From Pseudomonas sputi (GTDB lineage: Bacteria; Pseudomonadota; Gammaproteobacteria; Pseudomonadales; Pseudomonadaceae), in contig NZ_BQHI01000017.1 in the NCBI RefSeq assembly GCF_021603585.1, positions 1-64,000 on the forward strand: a stretch of 64,000 nt of DNA, in the 5' to 3' direction. Below, piece by piece: positions 1-8,050 of this stretch. The notes under the pieces were generated by a model. That model ran no database searches and was not told the DNA's origin. It saw only the letters and a program-made list of their open reading frames with translations. Position 1 is the stretch's first letter; each line of letters starts with the position of its first letter. The position numbers and the translations under genes were made by a program.

Positions 1-495
1 GTGGCGTTACGCGCAACATTGATCGTGCTGCCGACCTTTCTGCTGGTGCTGATCGACCCGGCCAGCTACCTGCCGATCATCCTCAAAGCCGTCAGCCTCG
101 GCCAGCAGAGCACCACCACCCGCACGCATCACGCCGGGCGCGAACTGCTCGGTTCGACCTTGCTCGGCGGGCTGCTGGCGGTGTTGTTCTGGTGCGCGCT
201 GAGCCTGTTCGTGCACCTGTGGATGTTCTTTCTGTGGATGCTGCTGTTCGGGCTGTTGGTGGCGCGCAAACTCTATCGACTGCACCCGACACAACTGACG
301 CCGGGGTTCTGGCTCAACACCCTGATCACCATGATCATCCTGCTCGGCCAATCAGTGGAAGACAGCGCAGCGGGCAAAGACGTCTACACCGCCTTCGCGG
401 TGCGCATGGGGTTGTTCATTCTGGTGACGCTCTACAGCGGTGTGATGATGCACCTGCTCGTCGCGCACCGGGAAAGCCGTCAGGGCGTGACCTGA
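1..495 (+). CDS. C-terminal part of a multi-pass membrane protein (DUF2955/FUSC-like)
   Basis: The reading frame is open from the window edge, so the gene probably starts upstream; the GTG at base 1 is unlikely to be the true start. The visible 164 residues contain several hydrophobic segments (about residues 8-30, 47-85, 103-118 and 133-155) with few charged residues. The pattern resembles the C-terminal half of DUF2955/FUSC-type inner-membrane proteins, which often work with HlyD-type periplasmic adaptors in export of aromatic compounds. That assignment is an inference from the hydrophobic pattern and a loose resemblance. The 3' end overlaps the convergent gene at 480-920 by 16 bases. Confidence 0.5.
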   Translation: MALRATLIVLPTFLLVLIDPASYLPIILKAVSLGQQSTTTRTHHAGRELLGSTLLGGLLAVLFWCALSLFVHLWMFFLWMLLFGLLVARKLYRLHPTQLTPGFWLNTLITMIILLGQSVEDSAAGKDVYTAFAVRMGLFILVTLYSGVMMHLLVAHRESRQGVT

Positions 496-920
496 TAACC
501 CCGCCCTTGCAGGCAACCGGTGTAGGCGCTTGAACTGGCTGAAGCATCGGTCCGCCGTTGCTCACGCCGATCCTGCCGCTGCCGCGCACCGCCAACCACC
601 GCACCCGCCGCAGCGGTCTGCTTGGCGCGGTCCTGGCGGTAATCCTGCTTGCGGTCATCGTCCACGGCTTCGTAGAACTCGTCGTGCTGACGCCCGCGCA
701 CCTCAGCGGCGGTGGCGCCGGCCGCGGCACCCACTGCGGCGCCCTTCAACCGACCGCCGGCTTGCGGTGTCGACGTGGTTGAGGTGGACGCGATGGAGTG
801 GCAGTCGTTGATGTCGATCTGGGTTTGTTGAGAGGTCTGGCCCTTGAGCGGGACGACGGATTCAGCGCTGGCCTGTGTGGCGCACAAGCACGCTGCGATG
901 AACAGTGAATGGCGGAACAT
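480..920 (-). CDS. exported glycine-zipper (YMGG-like) protein
   Basis: A 146-residue protein. The ATG at 920 was chosen because GGAGGT lies five bases upstream and the protein then begins with a clean signal peptide (MFRHSLFIAACLCATQASAE). The mature part has a short glycine/alanine segment (AAVGAAAGATAAE) of the glycine-zipper type, a second Ala/Gly segment (AAAGAVVGGA), very basic and Gln/Arg-rich linkers, and a C-terminal Cys in 'YTGCLQGRGY'. Such proteins are usually periplasmic or outer-membrane associated; the specific role is unknown. The longer frame to 980 lacks a ribosome site. Confidence 0.7.
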   Translation of the reverse strand: MFRHSLFIAACLCATQASAESVVPLKGQTSQQTQIDINDCHSIASTSTTSTPQAGGRLKGAAVGAAAGATAAEVRGRQHDEFYEAVDDDRKQDYRQDRAKQTAAAGAVVGGARQRQDRREQRRTDASASSSAYTGCLQGRGYQVTP

Positions 921-1073
921 GATGACCTCCGACGCGGCGGGGTTGCCTGTGGGGCGGGGTAATCTGGGAGTGTAGTTCACGGGGGTTCACAACTCCGGGC
1001 GAACGCATCAATGGTTCACACTCCGCTTGTTGGGTACCATCCCGACACGCCAATCTTTGTGTCCCGCATCCCG

Positions 1074-1694
1074 ATGAAACTACTTAGCCGAATCATGGCT
1101 TTCGTGAAACCCGCAAGACGAAAGCTTTTTGCCGGTTACAGCGAGCAAGCGCTCAAGACCCGATTCGCCTCACCGTTACCAAGCGCCAGCCTGCCGAAAC
1201 TATCGACGGTGGTATCTGTAGCAGCGTCCGGGATCAATGCTTATTACAGCTCCCTTCTGATGGTCGCCGATGACCTTTGCAAGTTTCAGCGACTGGTGGA
1301 ATCACATTTCCAAAAGATCGACGAGCGCAGATTCAAAGACCTGACCGCTTTTGAATATGAAGATGTCACGAAACAAGAGCTGTTGATTTACTTCCCCTCC
1401 ACCACCGAGTTCAACGCGCTGACCATTCGTATCTTGACCAACAGCGTCGAGTTTCTGAGTAGCCTTGGAAATCAGACCTTTTGCGTGCCTCCGCCCTGGA
1501 TTGCTTTCGACGATTACCCCGCGTCGTGGTGGGGCGGCAATATGCAGGGCACGCAGAGTTTCTATAACGACAACTACTTTCTTCCGTATTTCATCCGACT
1601 CGGTGACGCTGAGAAACAAGCGTACTTTGCAAGATTCCAGGCCCCTACCGAGTGGATTGAACAGTTAGCGCTGATGTATGTCGACGGATGTTGA
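1074..1694 (+). CDS. hypothetical protein, 206 aa
   Basis: I do not recognise this protein. The start at 1074 (MKLLSRIMAF) is preferred over an upstream ATG at 1011, but neither has a strong ribosome site. It has no signal peptide or membrane segment. The middle is alpha-helical looking (residues about 55-110) and the C-terminal half is rich in aromatic residues, including 'PPPWIAFDDYPASWW'. Base composition is slightly more A+T rich than the flanking genes. It stands alone, with a convergent AbrB-family gene downstream. Confidence 0.55.
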   Translation: MKLLSRIMAFVKPARRKLFAGYSEQALKTRFASPLPSASLPKLSTVVSVAASGINAYYSSLLMVADDLCKFQRLVESHFQKIDERRFKDLTAFEYEDVTKQELLIYFPSTTEFNALTIRILTNSVEFLSSLGNQTFCVPPPWIAFDDYPASWWGGNMQGTQSFYNDNYFLPYFIRLGDAEKQAYFARFQAPTEWIEQLALMYVDGC

Positions 1695-1724
1695 ACCCTG
1701 AAGGACAGCCATTCACGTCTCCCG

Positions 1725-2744
1725 TCAGACGTCTTCCCGCACCCGCCGAACCTGCACCAACAACGCCGGCGCAAAGTGCAGCACCACCATTCGCGCCAGA
1801 TGGTGGGTCAAGATAAACACCACATTCAGCCCGCCGGCGAACGCCACAATCGCGATGGTTTCGATGGCCCCCGGCATGTAGGCGAGCCACAGCGACAACG
1901 CATCGCTGCCCAGCAACCGCGCCGCCGCCAATGCAAAAACCGCCGCGACCAAAATCATCAAACCCACCGACACCAATGCCGTGCGACCATGACGTCCCAG
2001 TTCCGCGAGGCCCAACCCCTGGAATCGGGAGCCGATCCGCACACCCAGAATCAGCGCCGCCAGATTCAGGCTCCAGTCCGGCATTTGAAAGCCCTGCAGC
2101 CACCCTGATTTCACAAACACGGCGGTGATGATGATTGCTGTCAGCATGAACGGCGCCGGCACGCCAACGGCCAGCAGCAAACGCCCGATCACCACGCTCA
2201 AAACGATCACCGACAGCACGGTCAGCGCCATGCCCGTGGACAGCGGCTCGACTTCGGCCACTGCAACCGGTGCTGTTCCGGGAATCAGCAAACTCACCAG
2301 CACCGTAATCAACAGCAGGCGCATCAAGTGCACGATGATCACCTTGCTCGACGCCTGATGCGACTCCAACAAATCGAACACCGCCGCCAGCGCACCCGGA
2401 TATACCGCCAGCAAGGCATCCGTTCGATTCCACCCTGCCCCGCGCGACAGCCACCATGCGGCCAGCGCCACTTGCACGGCCAGGCACAGCAGCAACACGC
2501 CGAGGCTCGGCAACATCGTCGAAACGGTCGCGCTGTCCCACGCTTCGAACATCAACCCGGTGGCGATGCCCAGCGTGACCTGGATATAGCCCAGACCATA
2601 AGGCGTCGCCGGTGCGATGCCAAATTTAGTGACGACAAGGGCGGTGACAAGGATTGAGCCCAACAGCAACCCGTGGGGCACACCTTCGAACTGCAACAGC
2701 GCGCCGAACCCGGCAGCAATCAACAAACACAGAGTGGATTTCAT
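1725..2744 (-). CDS. AbrB-family (AbrB duplication) membrane transporter-like protein
   Basis: A 339-residue polytopic membrane protein with about ten hydrophobic segments and the internal two-fold repeat typical of the family once mis-named 'AbrB/ammonia monooxygenase' (PF05145). Characteristic features are 'PHGLLLGSILVTALV' at the start, 'YPGALAAVFDL' in the middle and 'YMPGAIETIAIVAF' near the C-terminus, giving two equivalent P-G-A repeats. The family is a putative inner-membrane transporter of unknown substrate, not the DNA-binding AbrB. It is the last gene of a three-gene minus-strand run (3599 to 1725). The ATG at 2744 has AGGAAG a few bases upstream. Confidence 0.8.
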   Translation of the reverse strand: MKSTLCLLIAAGFGALLQFEGVPHGLLLGSILVTALVVTKFGIAPATPYGLGYIQVTLGIATGLMFEAWDSATVSTMLPSLGVLLLCLAVQVALAAWWLSRGAGWNRTDALLAVYPGALAAVFDLLESHQASSKVIIVHLMRLLLITVLVSLLIPGTAPVAVAEVEPLSTGMALTVLSVIVLSVVIGRLLLAVGVPAPFMLTAIIITAVFVKSGWLQGFQMPDWSLNLAALILGVRIGSRFQGLGLAELGRHGRTALVSVGLMILVAAVFALAAARLLGSDALSLWLAYMPGAIETIAIVAFAGGLNVVFILTHHLARMVVLHFAPALLVQVRRVREDV

Positions 2745-2772
2745 CGTCGCCTTCCTGGCTATTCAATTTGAG

Positions 2773-3195
2773 TCAGGCGCGCAACCGTCCAATCGCCCGC
2801 CGATATTTTTCGACCCGCTCCAGATCCTCCCAGCTCGGCGAGGCAATCCGCGACAGATCGCTGTTCTCTTCCAGATCCGCCAATTTCACCACCCGCCCGA
2901 TCGGGTTCTGCGCCGCGCGCTCGACGAAGTCCTCGTAGGACTCGCCCGGCACTTTGGTCACCGATTCGATGGCGGACAAAACGGCTTCGCTGAAGCCTTC
3001 CTTGCGCAAATCCTCCAGGCTGATGCCGCAGTCCTCGACCACATCGTGCAGCACCGCGACGATGCGTTCTTCCAGGCTGCTCATGCGCAACATGACCTTC
3101 AGCGGATGCAAAATGTACGGCGCACCGCCCTTGTCCACCTGCCCCGCGTGGGCCGTGGCAGCAATCGCGATGGCGCGTTCCAGTGTCTGGGTCAT
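2773..3195 (-). CDS. HD-domain metal-dependent phosphohydrolase (MESH1/SpoT-hydrolase-like)
   Basis: A compact 140-residue soluble protein that is essentially one HD domain. An N-terminal His ('ATAHAGQVDKGGAPYILHP') and the HD pair ('AVLHDVVEDCG') give the metal-binding pattern of small alarmone hydrolases and of the hydrolase domain of SpoT. 'RVVKLADLEENSD' supplies the downstream Lys/Asp typical of the subfamily. The 'GTP pyrophosphokinase' name often given to such proteins is misleading because no synthetase domain is present. Substrate is unproven; (p)ppGpp or another nucleotide is inferred. GAGGAAACCCC precedes the start. It lies 14 bases downstream of the hypothetical gene at 3210-3599. 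Confidence 0.8.
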   Translation of the reverse strand: MTQTLERAIAIAATAHAGQVDKGGAPYILHPLKVMLRMSSLEERIVAVLHDVVEDCGISLEDLRKEGFSEAVLSAIESVTKVPGESYEDFVERAAQNPIGRVVKLADLEENSDLSRIASPSWEDLERVEKYRRAIGRLRA

Positions 3196-3209
3196 GGGGT
3201 TTCCTCGGG

Positions 3210-3599
3210 TCAGACGCCGTACCGGCCGCCAATATAGAAGTGACGCTTGAACCAGCGCCCAATCGCCTGCAAACGCCCGGTTGGCTGCGCCGGCTCGGCG
3301 TACCGCTGAAGGATCAGCGAGACCAGATCAGCCTGACTCTCCCCCGAATGCGCGTCCATCAATTCGGCCACCCAAGCGCATCCGGCCTTCTTCAAATGCT
3401 CCCGCCATTCACCGGGCCAGCCATCCAGCTCATCCAGCGCCAACCACCGCGCACCACCCTGCTCGACATGCCCGCCGCCAATCGATTGCTCGAAGCAGAA
3501 CGGGGTGGCCGGGCGGGACAGGTCGAGGCTGAAGATGTAGATGTCCTGGGTTTTGTGCTGCGGCGTGGGGGCGTTGTTGCGGCTGCCGATCTGAATCAT
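3210..3599 (-). CDS. hypothetical protein, 129 aa, first gene of the HD/AbrB operon
   Basis: I do not recognise the family. It is a soluble, mixed-composition protein: the N-terminal half looks like beta strands ('TQDIYIFSLDLSRPATPF'), followed by a Gly-rich turn ('GGGHVEQGG') and a helical C-terminal region ending 'RWFKRHFYIGGRYGV'. No signal peptide. The tight spacing to the HD-domain gene downstream suggests co-transcription. The ribosome site is weak, so the start is uncertain. Confidence 0.6.
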   Translation of the reverse strand: MIQIGSRNNAPTPQHKTQDIYIFSLDLSRPATPFCFEQSIGGGHVEQGGARWLALDELDGWPGEWREHLKKAGCAWVAELMDAHSGESQADLVSLILQRYAEPAQPTGRLQAIGRWFKRHFYIGGRYGV

Positions 3600-3762
3600 G
3601 CGCGGGTCCGTCCCTGGCGAGGCGTTACAAACTGTTTCATGTATACCTTCACGGATTCACCCCGCCATGGCAAATCAAAAATCAACTGAACCGCCCCCAT
3701 CAACGTCCGGAGACGCTCCAAAATTTCCGCCCTGCACATAGGCCGTCCATGAACTTTTCTTT

Positions 3763-3785
3763 AAAATGATGTCAATGCGATATCG
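3763..3785 (+). promoter_or_regulatory. promoter-proximal element shared with the gene at 9316-9726
   Basis: The sequence AAAATGATGTCAATGCGATA starts 94 bases before the ATG at 3857. A near-copy (AAAAACGATGTCAATTTGATA on the minus strand, around 9801-9820) lies at a similar distance before the related gene starting at 9726. The common core is GATGTCAATnnGATAnCG. Conservation in front of two paralogous but diverged genes suggests a shared promoter or activator site. I cannot identify the binding protein. Confidence 0.45.
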
Positions 3786-3856
3786 CTGTTTGTCCTCAGG
3801 CATACGGCCCCCCCCCAGCGTCAGGCTGTTTCCTGACAATCATGGAAGCCCCCCCG

Positions 3857-4225
3857 ATGAGACTGATTCTCGTGATGTTATTGATGTTGAGCGGCTACGC
3901 GCACGCCGGTTGTGAAAACATCAAGGACGATGACCAACGCAACTATTGCAAGGCCAAGGAAGGCTGGGGTGGCTGCCAGAACATCAAAAATGATGACATG
4001 CGCAACGCCTGCAAATCTGAAGCCGAGGGTAGCGATAGCTGTGGGAACATCCGAGACGATGATCAGCGCAATCTCTGCAAAGGCAAGAGAGGCATCGACA
4101 GCTGCGCGAACATTCACGACGATGACCTGCGTAACTTGTGCAGGGCACAACAAGGTCGGGGTGGCTGCCAGAACATCAAAAACGATGAGATGCGCAGAGA
4201 CTGCAGAGCCACGACCAATGGCTGA
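3857..4225 (+). CDS. small exported Cys-repeat protein (five repeats)
   Basis: A 122-residue protein: signal peptide MRLILVMLLMLSGYAHA, then five tandem units of about 21 residues with consensus C-x2-I-x-[DN]-[DS]-[DE]-[QML]-R-x2-C. Each unit carries two Cys eleven residues apart and a DD/ND acidic patch, so ten Cys in total. Repeats alternate between 'DQR' and 'DMR/DLR' forms. The start at 3857 is chosen because it gives the clean signal peptide and has GGAAG upstream; an in-frame ATG at 3842 adds five residues. Probably periplasmic or secreted with disulfides within each repeat; calcium or metal binding by the acidic patches is a guess. A second family member lies at 9316-9726 on the other side of the coiled-coil cluster. 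Confidence 0.75.
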   Translation: MRLILVMLLMLSGYAHAGCENIKDDDQRNYCKAKEGWGGCQNIKNDDMRNACKSEAEGSDSCGNIRDDDQRNLCKGKRGIDSCANIHDDDLRNLCRAQQGRGGCQNIKNDEMRRDCRATTNG

Positions 4226-4390
4226 AGGTTGCCGCTGACGCCGCAGCCACCAGGAGTCACTCCGGTCCGGTCATCTCGAGAATGATGTTTGCCTGCCTCT
4301 GGCACGAGGCGGGCACTCGGGATTGACCGCCCCGGTATACTCCCCCGCCATGCTTGCCCTGCATGACGCCTCAACCTGGAAAGGACACCG

Positions 4391-5515
4391 ATGAGCAGTA
4401 TTCCACTCTCCGAACAGATGGGCGCAATGGCCTTGGTCGATGAGTTGCGCCATCAGCGCAAACAGGTTCAGGAACACCTCGACCTGCCGCGACGCCGAGC
4501 CGAAATTGCCGAGCAAATTCGCACCTATTACCAGAACCACAACATCGCATTCGACGACAACCTGATCGAGCAAGGCGTGCGTCAGGTGTTTGCGCGTCGC
4601 CTGCTGCTGGAAATACCGCCCACGGGTGCCATCGACACCTGGCTGGTCAACTTGTTAGTCCGGCGTTCCAGTGTGTTCAAAACGCTGCGAACCTCTGCCC
4701 TGGTGCTGTTGGTCATTGCCTTCGCGGTCTACAAATTCACCAGCCCGACGGTTTACAGTCCGGCCGAAGTGCGCAAGGTCAGCACCGCCGCCGCGATGGT
4801 CCGCGATGATCGCAAAAAGCTGTTCCTGGAAGTGGACAAGCAGCGTGGCGCCGTAGAGGCCCTGGCTCGAAGGCTGGCCGAACAACCGGACCCGCACGCC
4901 AGCGTATTGCTGCAGCGCGCCCGAAGTGCGTTGCCGGCTACCGACGTGCGCACGTCTATCGGCCTTTCCGAACCCGTCACATCGGCAAACGCAGCCGCGA
5001 TCGATACCCGCGTCAAAGAACTCGAGGAGGGCCGGTATGCGATCAACCGGTCTCTGAGCGATGTTGAAAACAACGTGAAGTACGCCCGACGTATCCTCGA
5101 CACTCGCAATGACCTTGAAACAATGCTGCAAGACCCGCAGTTTGCACTCGGGATTGCCCACTCCAGCAATCTGGACCAGCGCCTGACGGAAATCGACCAG
5201 TTGCTCAAGCAAGTCAACGACTACGACAGTCACCAGGATGCACAAGATGCGTACAACGATCTGCGTAGCGATCTCTGGGACTATGAACAAGACATGCTCA
5301 AACTGCAGTCGAAGCGCTACCGCTCGCTGAAAGAGCGCATCACCTCCCGCTGGGTACCGGATGAAATCCGAACCCAGTTGCGCAGAAAAGTCGAAGTCAT
5401 CCACCAGGTCCTGAAAGCCGGTGACTCGACGGCCGCCGAGCGAAAAATCAATCATCTGATCAGCTCGATGAAAGATGCAGGCTACTGGCGCCGCTGGGGT
5501 GGTTCGGGAGAATGA
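4391..5515 (+). CDS. tandem paralogue 1: single-pass membrane coiled-coil protein, 374 aa
   Basis: First of three paralogues. Residues 1-88 form a conserved soluble N-terminal domain (LSEQMGAMALVDELRHQRK, then 'HLDLPRRRAEIAEQIR' and 'LIEQGVRQVFARR'). A single membrane helix follows at about residues 100-117. Residues 130-374 are charged and largely helical with coiled-coil character. Topology is probably N-terminal domain in the cytoplasm and coiled coil in the periplasm. I think the family corresponds to a Pseudomonas DUF (possibly DUF6384), but that name is unverified. GGAAAGGACACCG precedes the ATG; the same AAGGAC ribosome site recurs before most genes of the cluster, suggesting one coordinated operon. 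Confidence 0.75.
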   Translation: MSSIPLSEQMGAMALVDELRHQRKQVQEHLDLPRRRAEIAEQIRTYYQNHNIAFDDNLIEQGVRQVFARRLLLEIPPTGAIDTWLVNLLVRRSSVFKTLRTSALVLLVIAFAVYKFTSPTVYSPAEVRKVSTAAAMVRDDRKKLFLEVDKQRGAVEALARRLAEQPDPHASVLLQRARSALPATDVRTSIGLSEPVTSANAAAIDTRVKELEEGRYAINRSLSDVENNVKYARRILDTRNDLETMLQDPQFALGIAHSSNLDQRLTEIDQLLKQVNDYDSHQDAQDAYNDLRSDLWDYEQDMLKLQSKRYRSLKERITSRWVPDEIRTQLRRKVEVIHQVLKAGDSTAAERKINHLISSMKDAGYWRRWGGSGE

Positions 5516-5537
5516 CAGATTGAAAAGGACACCCCCC

Positions 5538-6458
5538 ATGAGCAGCACCGCACTCTCCGAGCAACTGACGGCGATGGCGTTCATCGACAAATTGCGCCAT
5601 GAGCAAAAGCAGATTCAGGATCATCTGGACCTGCCCAGCCGCCGCGCGGACATCGCCGAGCGCATCCGCGCCTACTACATCAGCAACGCCATCGGGTTCG
5701 ATGACAAACTGATCGAACAGGGTGTGCGGCAATTTTTCGCCCATCGATTGGTGCTGGAAACACCGGCGCTCAACGGGTTCGATGCGTGGCTGGTCAAGTG
5801 GCTCTGCCGCCGCGGCGCTTCGCCGGCGAGCGTCAAACCGGCAAACAGACGCCGGTGGCCGCTCATGCTGCTGATCCTGTTATCCAGCGCGCTGACCCTG
5901 TGGGCGACTCACCACTACAAGGATGCCGGGAGAGTTGACGGCGTCGTCAAAAATGCCGGGACGTTGCGCGACAGAAGTTTCCAGTTGAACGAGAAAATGC
6001 AGTCAATCACCAAACGTCTAGCGGTGTTGCGCAAGAGCAACGCCGAGCACCCGAACGCGAACGTCGGCCGTTTGCTCCAGCATGCGCAGTCCAGAGTGCC
6101 CGCCAGCGCTTTTCGCACGGATCTCGGGGTGGATATAAAAATCACCAAGGACAATCTGGACCTGATGGAATCGCAGGTCATGGCACTCAACGCGCAGCAA
6201 TGGCGGTTCGACGCCGACTCTGAACAGATCTACATCGACATGAAGTATGCCGGTGCAATCATCTGGATGCGCCAGACCCTGCGTGACATCCGCCAGGACC
6301 CGAAGAATGTCGCCAGGATCGAACAGTCCAGCAGTCTGAAACAGCGACTGACCCTGCTCGGGCAACAGCTTGAGCGCATCAACAACGAGAAGACTTACGG
6401 CGATGCGTTCTCCACGTTCCGCGATATCGACGATGAGCTGTTTGGCCTCAGTCTATAA
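5538..6458 (+). CDS. tandem paralogue 2: single-pass membrane coiled-coil protein, 306 aa
   Basis: Second paralogue, beginning MSSTALSEQLTAMAFIDKLR. The ATG at 5538 aligns exactly with the starts of its two neighbours and is preceded by AAAAGGACACC; the frame extends upstream to 5475 but that part overlaps the previous gene. The N-terminal domain (1-88) is strongly conserved ('HLDLPSRRADIAERIRAYY', 'LIEQGVRQFFAHR'). The membrane helix is at about 108-124. The periplasmic-side coiled-coil region is roughly 65 residues shorter than in the other two and ends soon after 'FSTFRDIDDELFGLSL', where the others continue. Either it is a naturally short variant or it has lost its C-terminal segment. Confidence 0.75.
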   Translation: MSSTALSEQLTAMAFIDKLRHEQKQIQDHLDLPSRRADIAERIRAYYISNAIGFDDKLIEQGVRQFFAHRLVLETPALNGFDAWLVKWLCRRGASPASVKPANRRRWPLMLLILLSSALTLWATHHYKDAGRVDGVVKNAGTLRDRSFQLNEKMQSITKRLAVLRKSNAEHPNANVGRLLQHAQSRVPASAFRTDLGVDIKITKDNLDLMESQVMALNAQQWRFDADSEQIYIDMKYAGAIIWMRQTLRDIRQDPKNVARIEQSSSLKQRLTLLGQQLERINNEKTYGDAFSTFRDIDDELFGLSL

Positions 6459-6496
6459 ACCACCGACTGCCTGCCCCCCCCACGAAAGGACTCCTG

Positions 6497-7621
6497 ATGC
6501 GCAGCATTTCACTCTCGGAACAAATGAAGGTCGTAGCCCTGATCGACGAACTGCGGTATCAGCGCAAGCAGGTCCAGGAGCACCTCGACCTGCCTCGCCG
6601 CCGCGCAGAGATCGCCGAGCGCATCCGTGCCTATTACCTGAGCCAGGACCTGCCCGTGGACGACGACCTGATCGAACAGGGCGTGCATCAATTCTTTGCC
6701 CGGCGCTTGATTCTCGAGGCGCCGCCAACCCATCCTGTCGACTCGTGGCTGATCAGGACGCTGGTTGATCGGCAGATGCTGGCCGGTCGCATTCGACGCC
6801 TGCTGCCTAGGTTCGGGATCCTGCTGCTGTTGGGAGTCGTACTCGGGGGTGGCCTGCTGTTGCAAAAGCAGTGGGCTTCCGGCGGGGACGACCTGAAGCT
6901 TATTGAAGTCAAATTAGCTGCGCATAATTTGTCCGGCAGTCTGCGCGATCAGAACACAGAGCTTGAGAAGCTTCGGACGCTGCTGGCAAAGGTTCAGCAC
7001 GAAAACGCACAACTGCCGGACGAAACCGCGACCCGCCTGCTCCAGCGTGCCGAACAGAAACTCCCGGCTCGCGGCCTGCAGACCGGTATCAGCAGTAACA
7101 CCCAAGTCACCCGCGATAACGTCCTGGCCCTGGACTCGCAGATCAACGACCTTGAGCGGCAACGTCTGCAATTGAATCGGGACACCTACGCGGCCGACAA
7201 AGACATCCAGCGCGCCAGCGGTATTCTCGGCACACGCCGAAAGGTCCAGGAATTACTGAAAGATCCGAAACGTGCCGCCGCCATTGCCCAGTCGAGCAAC
7301 CTCGATGAACGCTTGGCCGAGATTGATCTGGCGCTGAAAAACATGGATGACGATCAGGGGGCGGCGAATGCCGCTTACTGGGAGCTGTCGCGTGATCTGT
7401 TCGGCGATACCAGCCTGTTGGAGTTGCAGACCAGCCGCTTCCAGGGCTTGCGGGCACGGATTGAACGTAAGGAATTTCCAGCGGAACTACGCGAATCCTT
7501 GCAGTCGCGCCTGCAGGAAATCGAAACCGACCTGAACAAGGGCGACTCGAACGCCGCCGAGAAAAAAATCACTCAGACACGACAAAAACTCAGGGCAGCA
7601 GGCTATTGGTCGCTGTATTGA
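6497..7621 (+). CDS. tandem paralogue 3: single-pass membrane coiled-coil protein, 374 aa
   Basis: Third paralogue, the same length as the first. N-terminal domain 'LSEQMKVVALIDELRYQRK', 'HLDLPRRRAEIAERIRAYY', 'LIEQGVHQFFARR'; membrane helix at about 107-123; then a long charged helical region with 'QSSNLDERLAEIDLALK', which matches 'HSSNLDQRLTEIDQLLK' of paralogue 1. The C-terminal 'AEKKITQTRQKLRAAGYW' matches 'AERKINHLISSMKDAGYW' in paralogue 1. The three copies have diverged most in and around the membrane helix. GAAAGGACTCCTG precedes the ATG. Three tandem diverged copies suggest a hetero-oligomer rather than simple gene dosage. Confidence 0.75.
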   Translation: MRSISLSEQMKVVALIDELRYQRKQVQEHLDLPRRRAEIAERIRAYYLSQDLPVDDDLIEQGVHQFFARRLILEAPPTHPVDSWLIRTLVDRQMLAGRIRRLLPRFGILLLLGVVLGGGLLLQKQWASGGDDLKLIEVKLAAHNLSGSLRDQNTELEKLRTLLAKVQHENAQLPDETATRLLQRAEQKLPARGLQTGISSNTQVTRDNVLALDSQINDLERQRLQLNRDTYAADKDIQRASGILGTRRKVQELLKDPKRAAAIAQSSNLDERLAEIDLALKNMDDDQGAANAAYWELSRDLFGDTSLLELQTSRFQGLRARIERKEFPAELRESLQSRLQEIETDLNKGDSNAAEKKITQTRQKLRAAGYWSLY

Positions 7622-7680
7622 CCAGGCCGACTTTCAGCCTGCAATTTCCTCCCTTGACCCGCGACTCAACAGGTACAGCA

Positions 7681-8001
7681 ATGACCTCAACCACCCAGAA
7701 CAAGGCGTCATCGACCAGTCAATCGACCGCCAGACAGACGCCGGCCCACAGTGCCAAAGACTACGAAGACATCCGCCAGGAATGCAGGGAAAAACTGCGC
7801 GCCTACAGTGAAAACGAAGCCTATGTCTTCCTGCGCGATCGAGCCTATGGCACCGACCAATACGCGTTCGGCTTTTTCCAGCGCTGGCTCGACGGCCTGC
7901 TGGCCAAACGCATCAACTACGCTGGCAATCGCCAGAACGAGCTGATGCTGCTGGCGATGCAGGCGCGCAATGAAGAGCTGCACGGCAAGCCGGCCCGCTG
8001 A
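7681..8001 (+). CDS. small soluble hypothetical protein of the coiled-coil cluster, 106 aa
   Basis: Unrecognised. The Ser/Thr/Gln-rich N-terminus (residues 1-22) looks disordered and is followed by a compact helical region from 'AKDYEDIRQECREKLRAYS' to 'NRQNELMLLAMQARNEELH'. It lacks a signal peptide or membrane helix, so it is probably cytoplasmic and could contact the N-terminal domains of the three membrane paralogues. The ATG at 7681 removes an N-terminal extension that overlaps the upstream gene. Its position between the paralogues and the 379-aa gene, in the same orientation and with short gaps, places it in the same operon. Confidence 0.65.
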   Translation: MTSTTQNKASSTSQSTARQTPAHSAKDYEDIRQECREKLRAYSENEAYVFLRDRAYGTDQYAFGFFQRWLDGLLAKRINYAGNRQNELMLLAMQARNEELHGKPAR

Positions 8002-8050
8002 GCATTATCTTTGCCCCCCCAGAACAGACGACACCACGTAAGGACACTCG

